Shown here: piece by piece, positions 9,677-62,416 of the stretch
Numbering within the stretch: position 1 is the first letter of the stretch
Layout: each line of letters opens with the position of its first letter
DNA from: Paratrimastix pyriformis
Taxonomy: Eukaryota > Preaxostyla > Paratrimastigidae
Length of the DNA: 64,000 nt
Reading direction: 5' to 3'
NCBI GenBank assembly: GCA_027972325.1
Contig: JAPMOS010000026.1
Coordinates: 268,001-332,000, forward strand
Position numbers and translations under genes: made by a program
Notes under the pieces: generated by a model
What the model saw: the letters and a program-made list of their open reading frames with translations, nothing else
Databases searched by the model: none
What the model was told of the DNA's origin: nothing

Positions 9677-9993
9677 CCCGCGGGACCGGACGGGCCGCGG
9701 AAGCGAGACTTTGGGTGGTGGATCCGCGAGCAACATGCGCCAATGTTCGTCTTCCGTACCGCTACAAGATGGTACATGGGGACGAGGTTACCCAACGCCC
9801 AGGAAGTACCAATGTAATGGAATTGTGTTCCTTTCACGTTCAATCTTGTGTTCCCACGTTCAGCGTTTCCTGTGTTGATCCCCGCGCTTTCTACCCCTTT
9901 TCTTGGTCCCTCTTCCCCCCCGTTTCTTTCTGTCACTCCCTGTCACCATAGCCCCCGCCCCTAGCCCTAGTTGCCCGCAGACTTGCGGGGAAC
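9677..9993. other. spacer before the reverse transcriptase frame
   Basis: No gene is visible. The stretch is CT-rich near its end and leads into a G/C hairpin (CCGGCTTCGGCCGG, about 10023-10036) next to an inverted GGTAACATG at 10012-10020. It may be the 5' non-coding part of the DIRS-like element. Confidence 0.35.
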
Positions 9994-11882
9994 ATGGGAG
10001 GGACTGGGGGTCATGTTACCCCCCGGCTTCGGCCGGAATCGGGAGTTTTGCATCTCTACGTTGCAAACATGTATGACACACACACACACATTATTGCCTC
10101 GACTTTTTTCGCAAGGGTACGGGAAACATGCCAAAGGACGCAGGCACTGGAAAACTTTCCAGGGAAACTGCGGGCTTGTTTGGGGGAGTGGGAAGCATTA
10201 AGCTCGCCATCAAGGGCATTTGCCCTCAAAACTATAAGAGACGGTTTCGAGGTCAAGAGGGAAATCATACCACGCAAACCGTTTCGTGCGCCACAACGTC
10301 AGTTGGCCTTACCAGAGGCGGCTGCACAGGCGGTGGCTCTCGAGATCGAGGAAATGCTCCGGCTTGGCGCGGTGGGCGAAGTGCCGCCGCAAACTCCGGG
10401 CCTACTGAAACAAAATTTGTTTACAGTGACAAAACCAGATGGATCGTACAGACCGATCCTGGACTGTCGAATGTCCAACCAATTTGTGGACGACATTCAT
10501 TTCAAGATGGAAGGCATCAGGGACGCGCTCTTGTTGATGGAGAAGAGCAATCTGATGTCAAAAATAGACTTGCGCAAGGCATACTGGCATCTTCCTGTGG
10601 AAAAGGAATCGCAGAAGATGCTGGCCTTCGCTTGGCAGGACCGAGTGTTCGTGTCGCTAGCCATGCCGTTCGGCACGAAGTTAGCCCCTTTCACGTTTAC
10701 GAAGGTTCTCAGACCAGTGGTGGAGGAGCTGCGGAGGAAAGGCGTCAGGTGTGTCTCGTACCTCGACGACCTCCTCATTATTGCCGGCAATCGGCAAGAG
10801 TCGCAGCTCCACACACTCTGGGCGTTGGAACTCTTTGTGAAACTCGGGTTCACAATTTCCGAGAACAAATGCATCTTCGAGGGGACGCAAAAGATTGTGT
10901 TCCTCGGCTTTGTGCTGGACTCGAACAAGTTGACGATCTCATTGCCCCCCGGAAGGGTGGGGAACCTTCTGACGCTGTTGGAACAGGTCAGGGGCAGGTC
11001 GTCAGTCTCGACAGCGCTGTTAGCGCGTCTGGTGGGCTCTCTGGTTGCCACCCGACCGGCGATCGAGCCGGCTCATCTCCACCTGTTCCACCTGAACCGC
11101 TGCAAGGCTCGGGCTGTGCAGAGGTCGGGGTGGAATGGCACCAGCCTGCTAAACAACGAGGCTTTGGGAGAGGTGGAATGGTGGGTGAGGAACCTCCCGC
11201 AGAACGGGATGGCCTCAACGGATCCTCGTCCAACGAGGACCCTCCACACCGACGCCAGCAACCTGGCTTGGGGTGCGGCGTTGGAGATGTCACCGAAACC
11301 GCTCGAAGCAAGGGGGTTTTGGAGACAAGCGCTCCAGGAGACGGAGATGCACATAAACTGGCGCGAGTTGGCGGCACTCCTCTGGGCCCTCCGTGCTTTC
11401 CGGAAACACCTGCCCAGCGGCACGGTGATCCGTTGGCAGAGCGACTCGACCGTCGCGGTTGCGACAGTGAGGAACTGGAACACGGGGAGCGCAGTCCTGC
11501 ATCCCTTGCTGTTGGAAGTCTGGGAGGAGACGCAACGCATGCAGGTCAGGGTCGTACCGGAACATATAGCCGGTACGACAAACCTGCATGCCGATCGCCT
11601 GAGCAGGATGAGGGACAACTCAGACTGGAAGTTGAACCCCCGAATGTTCGAGTGGGCATGCCAGGGGCTGGGGTTTCAGCCCGAACTCGACGCGTTCGCC
11701 ACGATGGCGAACGCGCAGCTTCCGAGGTTCTGGTCGATGCGACTGGACCCTCAGGCGGAAGCGATCGATGCCTACGCGCAGGACTGGGGGCGGAGGCGAC
11801 TGTATGCCAATCCACCCTTCAATCAGGTGGCACGTGTCCTCCGGAAAATCATCCGGGAGAAGGCAACAATGATGCTGATTCT
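9994..11882 (+). CDS. DIRS-like RT - RNase H - methyltransferase-like region
   Basis: RT motifs are clear: KPDGSYRPILDCRMSN, SKIDLRKAYWHLPV, AMPFGTKLAPFTF and the catalytic YLDD (about 10756-10767). RNase H follows with LHTDASNLAWGAAL (about 11245-11286) and a later INWRELAAL. Downstream comes PELDAFATMANAQLPRFWSM and YANPPF, the latter matching the [DN]PP[YF] signature of the Dam-like domain carried by DIRS elements. The probable start is later than 9994 since the first 40 residues look non-coding. The frame then runs into the nested insertion. Confidence 0.75.
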
Positions 11883-12776
11883 GTCCTCAGAAGGGCAAGA
11901 AGTGGGGGGAGGTGGTGGAGGGGGCGCCAGAACACTCGACTTGGCCGCAGCCGGCTTGGTCGGAGCGGCCGCCCGCGCAAATGGCCCCTTGATCGCCTTC
12001 CATCCCGCCTGGGCGAGACCCAAGGCGGACTGCAGGAGCGGCTTCCCCTGCTCAGTCGGGACCGGACCGGGGGCCGGCACCGTGGCGGCAGGGGGGGGCG
12101 GAGGCGGGGGCGGCGACACCTCCCGGGCAGGCGGGGAGGCAGGCAACTTCCGTGTGGAGGTCGCTTCCGGGCGAGGCGAACCCCCCTTTGCATCCGCGTG
12201 CTTCGGTGAGCGTGAACGGACGCGGGAGCGGGGAGTCTTGTTGCGCCTCGTCGCCGATGAATCAGATGATGAGTGAGACCGGGAATGGACACGTCCCGGT
12301 CCCCCACCACGCTGATGGGTACGCGTAGGAAAACTTTCTGGCGAAGTTGGAGGGTCAGAAGAGTCGTCAGTTGAGGATGCCGAAGAGTGGCGAGAATGAG
12401 ATGGTGGAGCGTCGTCTCGATACTTGAGATAGCACTGCCACATAAACGAGGACAATAGTTTCTGGATCCCGACTGCAATGCGATCCCGAGACACAGCTGG
12501 AGAACAGCCCTTCTGCAGCGATTCAATGATGCCCTTCAACAAGGTACTCGAAGGAAGCGCTCCAGAAGAGAAACCCAAATGCCCAAAGAGTTTGCAAAAT
12601 TCATCCAGCATCGAATTCTTGAAAGTAGAAATGTGGTCAAGGTCGTGGAAGACCAGATCATCTTCCTCAGCGCGATTGAAAAATTCAAGAAACACTTCGC
12701 GCTTGCCACATTGTGCGTGCTCTATTAGAAAATGAGCCTGAAAGTCACTAAGATGATTCTCCTCGGCTATATGCAT
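11883..12776 (-). CDS. B-family protein copy B4, 3'-truncated
   Basis: Start codon at 12774-12776 (MHIAEENHLSDFQAHF). It is one continuous frame through the KLFG domain, the Ser/Arg-rich linker (TPRSRVRSRSPKHADAKGG), WKAIKGPFARAAAP and the Pro-rich part, and stops matching B1 at 11883 where the insertion ends. It lacks the last roughly 54 residues seen in B1. The frame continues a short way into DIRS sequence (to 11823). Best-preserved N-terminal copy of family B. Confidence 0.6.
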
Positions 12777-12867
12777 GCACGAGGGAAAAACAGAGCACGC
12801 AATTTGAATGTGCTGATCGGCTAGAACCCCGGGACGGTGAGAGGGGCAGCTGTTGGCTCGGGCCGGG

Positions 12868-12979
12868 TGAAATCAAACGGAACATCAAAAGAAAGAACGG
12901 GGCAAGTAAGGGGACAACACTGAGACACGGGACAAGAAGGACAATGAAAGGGGGCGAAGGAAACAAAAGACGATGACAG
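12868..12979 (-). other. 3' flank shared by C1 and C2
   Basis: Identical to 5012-5123 downstream of C1; the two C copies diverge just beyond, at TGAAATCAAACGG. This marks the shared 3' edge of the C unit. No poly-A tail is seen. Confidence 0.4.
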
Positions 12980-14140
12980 TTAGAACGAAAAATATTCCCG
13001 AACCCAGCCTGAGGGGGGGGCGGAACCCATCCACCATGACCTACCACCTCGGTAGGACAGGCGTACGGGCCCCTGAATCCACCACCCCCACGCGCGTTGC
13101 TCCCTTCCCAAAGGCCCACGGTTGGCAACAGGCGAGAGGTCCCCCCGGCTGGGGACCAGGTCGGCGGCACCAATCTTGCGAACAGCAATGGAAGCAGGGT
13201 CCGGCGCCACGGCAGCGGGAGCAGGCGCCTTGGTGTCAGCCATGGCAGGGCCAGGCACATTCACAGCAGACACAGACAAGGGGGGCACAACAACAGGGGC
13301 AGCAGGGGCAGGGGCACCCACAGCCGGGGCGATCGACTTCTTGCCTCCGGGCTCTCCCCCCTTCGCCGAGGCTGGGGCTAGGGTGTGGGAGCTCGCAGGC
13401 GGCTTGGCAACCACTGGGTCAGGAACCGGGGTGGACGGGGCGGTGGGCGCCGCCGGTTGCTGTGCAAACGGGTTCCCAAATGGGGTCGGGACCGCAGGAT
13501 GATGCCCAGTGGTGACCTCAAAGGGGTTGGCAGCCCGTCCTTTCTTGGAGCCCGAGAGCGACTTCGGAGAAGGAGGGCTGCGAGGGTGCGGCGGACCTCC
13601 ACCCAATTGACGGGGTGGGGTGGTGATACATGATGTCGGCCGACACCCACTCATTGAGGTTGTGTGACGTGACGAATCAGACGGTTTCAAAGAGCGGTTG
13701 GATGAGGCTGCGGGACCACCAAAACGCATACTCATTGGGAGCTCCTCGGACGATTCCGATGAGATACTCTCCAAGTCCGATTGTCCAGCATGCCACGTGA
13801 CAGAGCCAAGCACTTGATAAAAGAAGTCAGTCATAGACGAAACGAGCATTTCTCGCTCGAGGCTGCCGAGCATTTCAACGATCGTCTTCAGCAATTCTCT
13901 GGAGACGACCTGCTGCTTGTGAACAGTGATGTACCCAAACAATTTCGCAAGCTCAGGAAGCATCTTTTGCGTAAGCACCTTGAAATCGCTGTCCAGATCC
14001 GTATAGCGGAGATGCTTTTCAGAGATGTCGCGGTTCAGGAAGCGCATAAACGGATCATCATTGCGTTTAATTTCGGCATGCGTCATGACGAAGTTGCTGA
14101 CGTCTCCATCAAGATCGTCATTTTCCGAGCAGATTTCCAT
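12980..14140 (-). CDS. C-family protein copy C2
   Basis: 386 codons, apparently identical in protein to C1 (5124-6284), offset by 7856 bp. Same MEICSEN start, KLFGYI core, QLGGG motif and paired NPF motifs. Near-identity of two intact frames at different insertion sites means recent spread or gene conversion. Function unknown. Confidence 0.6.
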   Translation of the reverse strand: MEICSENDDLDGDVSNFVMTHAEIKRNDDPFMRFLNRDISEKHLRYTDLDSDFKVLTQKMLPELAKLFGYITVHKQQVVSRELLKTIVEMLGSLEREMLVSSMTDFFYQVLGSVTWHAGQSDLESISSESSEELPMSMRFGGPAASSNRSLKPSDSSRHTTSMSGCRPTSCITTPPRQLGGGPPHPRSPPSPKSLSGSKKGRAANPFEVTTGHHPAVPTPFGNPFAQQPAAPTAPSTPVPDPVVAKPPASSHTLAPASAKGGEPGGKKSIAPAVGAPAPAAPVVVPPLSVSAVNVPGPAMADTKAPAPAAVAPDPASIAVRKIGAADLVPSRGDLSPVANRGPLGREQRAWGWWIQGPVRLSYRGGRSWWMGSAPPSGWVREYFSF

Positions 14141-14201
14141 CCAACAGGACGCTCGGATTTGAATTCAAAAGGACACCAATGCCGGGGGGAATGCTGATTC
14201 T

Positions 14202-15401
14202 CCCGCTCTGGAGGTCCGCGTTGTGGTTCCCTACGATGAGCAAATTGCTTATCGAGACACCCCTCCTTTTGCCGGATTCCCCGGAGACCTTTCTGCCGGG
14301 GATCGGCGGGAATGCATTCGGGGTGGGGAAGCCGCATTGGAAAGCGATAGCGGTTCTTCTGTCGGGGCATCCGAGCAAGAAGAAGCTGTCGTTCAACTGG
14401 ACGACCTGGCTGACCCAGAGTTGATGGGTGCGGTGGCACCCAACCGCTGCGCTTTCTTTCCTCCAGAAGACGCCGGCGATGGCGCTATTGCCCTCGTGAA
14501 CATGGCTCGCTCTGACTCGCGCCGGAAGGCCATGGCTTTGGCCTGGTCACGCTGGACGCATTGGTGCGAGGGGAAATCTCTGGACCCCTTTGAGGCGACG
14601 GGTGTTCGCCTCGGAAATTTCCTGGCGGAACAGTTCGCAGGAAATGCATTCGGCAGTAAGTGGTTCACAAACCTCTCGAGTGCTATTTCAGCAAAGCTCT
14701 CGGTACTGCTCGGCAAGAACCTGGGGGACGACCCCTGGGTGCGCCTGGTTCTGGAGGGGATCAAAAGACAACGTCCGTCGGTTCCGAAGTATGATCGGAC
14801 CTTTGACCCCCTCCCATTGGGCGAGTTGCTTCGCAGAAAGGGTTCGAACGGATCCCTTTCACGCGACGACTTGCTCGGGAAAATGGCCATACTCCTCTAT
14901 ACCTCAGGGTTGAGGGGCGGTGACATGGCCAGGATTTCGGTCAGCCGCTCCCACTGACCGACCATGCGATGGAGTTGACCCTGAAGACGAAGACGTCGGC
15001 GGGTCAGTGGGAGTCACGTCATGTCGGTGGTGTACCGGAAAATGACGTCACCTGCCCCCATTGCTGCGCAAAGGAGGTCCGCCGGAGGCGCCGCCCTGGC
15101 GACTCGGATGCACTCTTTGTCGCCTTGCGGGGGGGAGAGCCTCTGTCTGCGGAGCGCATCTCCACGCTCACCTCCCGCTTGATGCTTGATGCGGGAGGCC
15201 GGCATCCCGCCAGAATTCCGACCACGTGCCCTCAGGGGCGCAGCGGCGACAAAACTCCTTGAACACCAAGTCCCTGACGCGGTGGTTCGGAGGATGTTTG
15301 GGTGGTCAAGCCAGTCCAGCGCAATGGACAGGCACTACAATCGCGCAGCCCCAAAACAGGCACCAATGGTGACCCTCTTTGGGACTGATGAGGATCTTTG
15401 A
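14202..15401 (+). CDS. DIRS-like tyrosine recombinase region
   Basis: The region resumes right after the target duplication with LPLWRSALWFPTM, a stretch typical of the segment between RT and recombinase in DIRS elements. A SAM-like N-terminal domain (SRRKAMALAWSRWTHWCEG, EQFAGNAFGSKWFTNLSSAI) and the catalytic half (LLYTSGLRGGDMARIS; later FRPRALRGAAATKLLEHQV and MFGWSSQSSAMDRHYNR) are recognisable. It looks broken. Known role: integration of a circular cDNA without target-site duplication. Confidence 0.65.
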
Positions 15402-15404
15402 AAA

Positions 15405-15518
15405 TCCAACTATTAGATTGTGGTGGTGGGGGTGGTCTCCTGTCGTAGGTGGTCTGGGAAGTCCGAATTCCATGAAGGATTTCTACGGACCTCCCTAGAC
15501 CGACCACCCCCACCACCA
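15405..15518 (+). repeat. internal complementary region of the DIRS-like element
   Basis: Two parts lie back to back: 15405-15484 repeats the terminal segment seen at 1304-1383, and 15482-15518 is a perfect 37-base inverted copy of 16172-16208. This is the signature of the DIRS internal complementary region, which is thought to template circle closure. Confidence 0.65.
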
Positions 15519-16028
15519 CGAGATAATCCCACCCACCTGCCCCAGGCCGCGACTTGGCGGTTTGCGGACGCTCTCCAGTGTGGAGAGGGCGAAGGTAAAG
15601 ACACATGCGACTCATCCGGGTTTTTTACTAGCCCTTCTTTTTTCCCGGAAAAAGGATCGAGTCGGAAGGGCGCCCTTCTCCCCCACCTCCCGCAACGGCG
15701 CTGCTGCCGCGGCGGGCCCCGCGCCCTGGCCACGCCGTAGCGGCCGTCCGGGGCCCTCGACCCGCCCCACCCGCCCCTGAGCACCCCTCCCCAACACCCA
15801 CACCCATCACTGGGCGGCCCCGCCACCAGGCGGGCCCCCGGCCGGGAGGAGCCATCATCCGGGTCATTCGGCCCGGCCCCCCCCCGGAGTGTAACGCATG
15901 GCGCGAAGGCGCGAGTAATCTTTCTCTTGAACTTGTCGCCTGCGCCCTCGCAAATACACAGCATGTTCTCTCTCTCCCCTGGAGGGGTCCGTCGTGAGGG
16001 CGGAAGTCCGTGGTGCAGATCTTTATCG
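15519..16028. other. GC-rich spacer inside the DIRS-like element
   Basis: No gene is evident. It contains self-complementary stretches such as GGGCGGCCCCGCCACCAGGCGGGCCCC-type foldbacks near 15810-15835 and a GGCGCGAAGGCGCGAG hairpin near 15900. It may be structural DNA/RNA of the element. Confidence 0.35.
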
Positions 16029-16208
16029 AACGCGAAAATTCGCGGGGATAAGGTCTCAAGTACCATGGAGAGGATAACTATATTTGAAGGAAAATAAAAC
16101 AAGGATTAAATTTAATCTTTAAATGTTTCGAGAGAGAATGAACATGGGATCCTTATCCAACTATTAGATTGTGGTGGTGGGGGTGGTCGGTCTAGGGAGG
16201 TCCGTAGA
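16029..16208 (+). repeat. right terminal segment of the DIRS-like element
   Basis: 16029-16188 is a direct repeat of 1177-1336; 16172-16208 pairs with 15482-15518 in inverted orientation. The element's right end is taken as 16208, since similarity stops there. Confidence 0.55.
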
Positions 16209-16302
16209 GCGCGGCTCTCCAGTGTCCTGTCCCTGCGGTGCAGGGTCGGATGGTTTTTATCCGACATAGTTCCGGAATGTGGAGCCCAGGTACGACGTGT
16301 GG

Positions 16303-16375
16303 GTCCGACCGGGATTGAACCCGCGACCTCGGTGCTACCAAGTGTTGCGCTCTCACCACTGAGCCACGCGGCTGA
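16303..16375 (-). pseudogene. degenerate tRNA-like sequence, Thr(GGT)-like
   Basis: On the minus strand there is a good box A and D arm (TGGCTCAGTGGTGAGAGC) and box B (GGTTCAATCCC), with TTGGTAG where an anticodon loop with GGT would lie. The acceptor stem does not pair, the anticodon stem does not pair, and the T stem has one mismatch. It is a tRNA relic or the head of a tRNA-derived SINE, not a working tRNA. Confidence 0.5.
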
Positions 16376-17031
16376 AGCTTCTCACCAACGGATGCAGCGT
16401 TCTCATCGAGTCGCCCGATCGGTTATTCCGCGAAATAATGGAATATGTAATAGGGAAGAGGGGAAGAGGAAGGGGAGGGGAGGCGGCGAGGAATTCCAAA
16501 AAACTGCCCGCCGGGGACGGCACAACTACGGGAAGCGCAATATGACAAAACAAAAAGTGCGCACAATGACAGAAACAACAATAAAAGCAGCAAGCAGCAG
16601 CAGCAGCAGCACGCGCGCCATCGGCACGACACCGACAACAAAACAAAACAAAACGAACACGAACGCCAACAGGCACAAAACGAGATGCATGCGCTTTGAG
16701 CGGCGCCACAAAAAGGGTGGTGGAGGGATGAGGGTGGTGGAGGGATGATGAGGGTGGTGGAGGTGGGATGAGGGTGGCGGAGGTGGGATGAGGGTGGTGG
16801 AGGGATGAGGGTGGAGGAGGGGTGGATGAGGACGGGTGGGGTGGTTCAAAAAAAACCAATTTGGACAAGAATAAAAAAACTTAAACCGGAGGCGGAGGCA
16901 GAGCGAGGGAAGAAGAGAGGCCGGGAGAAGGGGCGGAGGGGATGACATGTGGGGGGGGGGGGGGGGGGGGGGGGGGCACACCGCATCGGGAGGCTCCTCT
17001 CATCTCCACGGGGGGGCGGCACCCCTGCTTA
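16376..17031. other. intergenic stretch downstream of the kinase gene
   Basis: Contains a minisatellite (16717-16840, units near GGATGAGGGTGGTGGAG) and a run of about 27 G at 16951-16976. No gene is visible. The kinase polyadenylation site should lie here, but I cannot point to a signal. Confidence 0.4.
16717..16840. repeat. minisatellite GGTGGAGGGATGAG
   Basis: About seven imperfect units of 14-18 bp downstream of the kinase stop codon. Confidence 0.7.
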
Positions 17032-33281
<16,250 letters not shown>

Positions 33282-34152
33282 CGGTAATAGTATACAACGT
33301 CCATGTGATAACGAGATCGGTTCAAAACTTCAAAAAGGCCGGTGTGCATTCTGACAAGGGGATACCAATTGAACAAACGCTGCAAATCCCCAACGACTTT
33401 GCCCTTAAAATAGTTTCCCAGAATGCTGGAATGGAAAATGACGACGCTTTTTACGCAGGTTGTCCCCTTGAGTTGAAGAGCAGCTGAAAGTGATACAAGC
33501 TGCAAGCAACATGGGCAAACAAGGGCCCTTCAGGCGTCCCGAACCAAAAGAAAATGGTGCGATACCCAAAATGCCGGAGGTGTTCTGCTCGCCTTGATAG
33601 CGGGTGAGATCAATTCTCCCAACAAAAAACAAAATGGAGGAGAAAAAACATGATTTCAGTTCTTCGCACTCACTGATACCGGAACAAAAAACACATAAAA
33701 AGCTCGACCACCCAAAAATCGAACTCTCTTGGAAAACCAAGGAGATGAAACCACAACCACAATCCACAGCCAGAAAAAAAGAAACCGCGCACAGAAAATG
33801 CTCAAAGAATGAAGAGATTAGCAGGGATTGGTCAGCCCCGGCGAGTTGATTGCCATTTTCTGAATCGAGGGAAGAGGAGCTGGAGGTGTGTCATCCTCAC
33901 TTGGCTGCAAGGTTGAAGCGGGGACTTTGCCGAGGGGGAGGACGGGACTTTCCTCCACTGGAGAGAACGCGGTTTCGGAACGAAGCACAAGCTGAACTCG
34001 CGGAATGTTTTTGTCCTGGAGTGGATTGTTCGTTTGAGACATCCTCCTGCAGCCTCCTGAAAGTTTGACAATCTCTACATACATAACGGCTTCTCCGAGG
34101 CGATTGCCTCTTTTTTGAAAAACTTTGAAAGACGATCTCAAGCAGCCCTCTG
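33282..34152. other. divergent intergenic region between kinase and ARMT1
   Basis: The two genes point away from each other, so both promoters should lie in these 870 bp, which are lower in GC than their surroundings. I see no TATA box I would defend. A minus-strand frame of 107 codons (33818-34141) has ordinary protein-like composition, but no family is recognised and it could be chance. Confidence 0.4.
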
Positions 34153-35861
34153 ATGCCGTTCCCAGAACCGATCACAACTCATGATGCCCCTGGGACGTTT
34201 ATTCATAGAACTATGAATATTCGAATTCCGCAAATATTGCGCAACGTGATTCAAGCGCACCGTCTTATTTTTCCTTCAGCCATGTTGGAGGAGCTCAACA
34301 GTCTCCTGAACGAAATGACAACATCTGTTCCCATCCAATTTCTTACGGGGACGTGTCCTCCGCCAGATCCCCAGTGGAATCTCGATCCCTGGCAGACAAG
34401 ATTCGATACGTTGATTCCTTCGGGGAGAGGCTGGCGTGACCACCTTCCCTGGTATTTTGTGGAGGTTCTCTTTTACCGACGCGTTTTGTCGATCACGAAC
34501 TTTTATGGGGAACGCCGGGGTGTGAGCCCCGCCATCGATCGATTTCTGCACTATGACCCCTTCAGCCCCTCGAAACAGGCCGAGCTTGCCAGTGAATCGT
34601 CGCTGTGTCTCCTCATGAACACCCTGGCTTGGGCAGCACAGGTCGACATTCCCTTCGGGGAACAGCTGGCCGGCCTGCTCAACCGGGACTTGTGGGGCAA
34701 CCAGGCCGACCTCAGCTTCTCCGGGGGCCTCAACACATCATCAGCAGCCGCATCATCGCACGCCAGCCGCAAGGACATGATTCTGGTGGACGACACGGAG
34801 GTGATCACAGGTCACATGTGCGGCCTGGCCTGGCCCGGGCGGGTGGACTTCATCTGCGACAATGTCGGGGCTGAGGTCCGCCTCGCCCCCGCGCCTGATG
34901 GTGACGACGATTGGTTGATGGACGACGATTGAATGATGATGACGATGACTGTATGATGATGTTGATGTTGATGATGATTGGGTAATGATGATTGGATGAT
35001 TGGATGATGATGATGATGCTGATGATGATGATGCGATGATGATGATGATGATGCGATGATGATGATGATGATGATGATCGGATGATCGGATGAATGGTGA
35101 GGGAGGGGACCCCCGGGCCTTTGGTCTGACACGTTGTGTTCCCCCGTGGTGGAACTGGGGTGCAGCTTCTCATGGATCTGGTCCTGGCCGTCTGCCTGCT
35201 GCGCCGGTGTCCGGCAGGCTTGGTGCGGCTCCACGTGAAGGACGCCCCGCTCTTCGTCTCGGACACGACCCCAGCGGACGTCCGCGCGACCCTCGCTTAC
35301 CTGCGCCGGATGGCCAACGACCCGACCGGAGACTTCCCGCGCTTCGCGGCCCTCCATCGGGAGCATCCCGGGCTGCTGGCGGACTTTGTGGGGTTTCTGG
35401 AGGAGCGCGTGGTGCTGCCCCTGGATGACCACGGGCCGGCGCCCACCGAGTGCTCCCGGGCCCCCGGGCGCATCCACATCTGCCCGCACCCGTTCTGGAA
35501 TGGCCCGGCGTTCTTCCACGAGCCCCAGGCCATGCCCGCCCATCTGCGGGCCCTGTTCGGTGCCTCCTCGGACGCGGTGCTGGTCAAGGGGGACGCCAAT
35601 TACCGCCGCCTGGTGGGTGACAGCCGACTCTGGGACCCCGAGACCCCCGCGGGGCCCGTCTTCTCGGCCTCTTTCCCCCGGGAGGAGGTCACCGGGGCTG
35701 TCCGAGCACCGCTGCTGGTGGCCGCGCTGCGAACCTTGAAGAGCGAACCCATTGTGGGACTACCGCCGGGGCTGGCGACCAAGCTGGATGCCTCCCCCGC
35801 AGAGACGGACTGGCGGAGCAACGGGAAGCACGGGATCATTCAGGCGGTCATGCTCAACTAA
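34153..35861 (+). CDS. ARMT1: ARMT1/DUF89 metal-dependent phosphatase
   Basis: Two exons, 34153-34875 and 35166-35861, joined across an intron with donor GTCCGCC and acceptor TGCAG. Family marks in order: LPWYFVEVLFYRR, LWGNQADLSFSGG, the metal-binding ICDNVGAELLMDL created across the splice, LFVSDTT, HPFWNGPAFFHE, VLVKGDANYRRLVGD, ALRTLKSEP, and a GKHGIIQ C-terminus. About 470 residues, similar to human ARMT1 (441). DUF89 proteins are Mn/Co/Ni-dependent phosphatases that remove damaged sugar phosphates such as fructose-1-phosphate; human ARMT1 was first described as a protein-glutamate methyltransferase. All expected metal-site residues are present, so it should be active. The N-terminal start is the first ATG that keeps the family's leading helices; it could be a few codons later. 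It lies 225 bp before PSME4 on the same strand. Confidence 0.88.
34930..35095. repeat. GAT array in the ARMT1 intron
   Basis: (GAT)n with GATTGGATGAT interruptions inside intron 34876-35165. Confidence 0.8.
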
Positions 35862-36086
35862 AAGACGAGAGTCGCTCCCAAGAAATGAGAGATTCCGAAG
35901 CTCGATCGGGAAGTCTTTCGATTTGAGCCATTCTCCTGTCATCAAGTTTTGGGTTTTCGTAGTTTGTCGGGAGCACGTTTGTAGGCGTGCCATCAAATGC
36001 TCCGAAGAAATTGACGTCTGGAGGACAAAACCGGGCGCATTGACACTGTCCGCCGCGGATTCACCAATTCCTGGGTCGCCGTTGTA

Positions 36087-62416
<26,330 letters not shown>

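Larger units (their letters stand above)
11883..14190 (-). mobile_element. chimeric C-B insertion unit with 11-bp target duplication
   Basis: ATGCTGATTCT stands at 11872-11882 and again at 14191-14201, bracketing 2308 bp that interrupts the DIRS-like element. In coding sense the insert reads: C-run and GGCATTGG leader, whole C gene, about 30 bp of unrelated sequence, CCCGGGGTTCTAGCC leader, then B truncated at its 3' side. Two complete 5' ends in one insertion suggest template switching between a C and a B transcript (inference). Confidence 0.6.
9994..16208 (+). mobile_element. DIRS-like tyrosine-recombinase retrotransposon
   Basis: Parts in order: reverse transcriptase, RNase H, a methyltransferase-like segment, a nested 2.3-kb insertion (11883-14190), a tyrosine recombinase region, an internal complementary region (15405-15518) and a right terminal segment (16029-16208). 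This order, with a recombinase in place of an integrase, is that of the DIRS superfamily. The left terminus was not found; 9994 is only the first codon of the RT frame. The element looks broken: the insertion plus at least one other break. Coding similarity is well preserved, so it is probably not ancient. Confidence 0.65.

Noticed and set aside
8342-9817. one 491-codon host gene
   Set aside because: The frame is a mosaic of LTR, A-family, copied kinase exon and spacer sequence with clear breakpoints at 8532, 9440 and 9676.
16303-16375. a working tRNA-Thr gene
   Set aside because: Box A and box B are good but acceptor and anticodon stems do not pair, so I list it as a relic.
33405-33767. 120-codon minus-strand frame as a small gene
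   Set aside because: Cys/Phe/Ser-rich reading of an AT-richer intergenic stretch with no recognisable motif and overlapping the expected kinase promoter.
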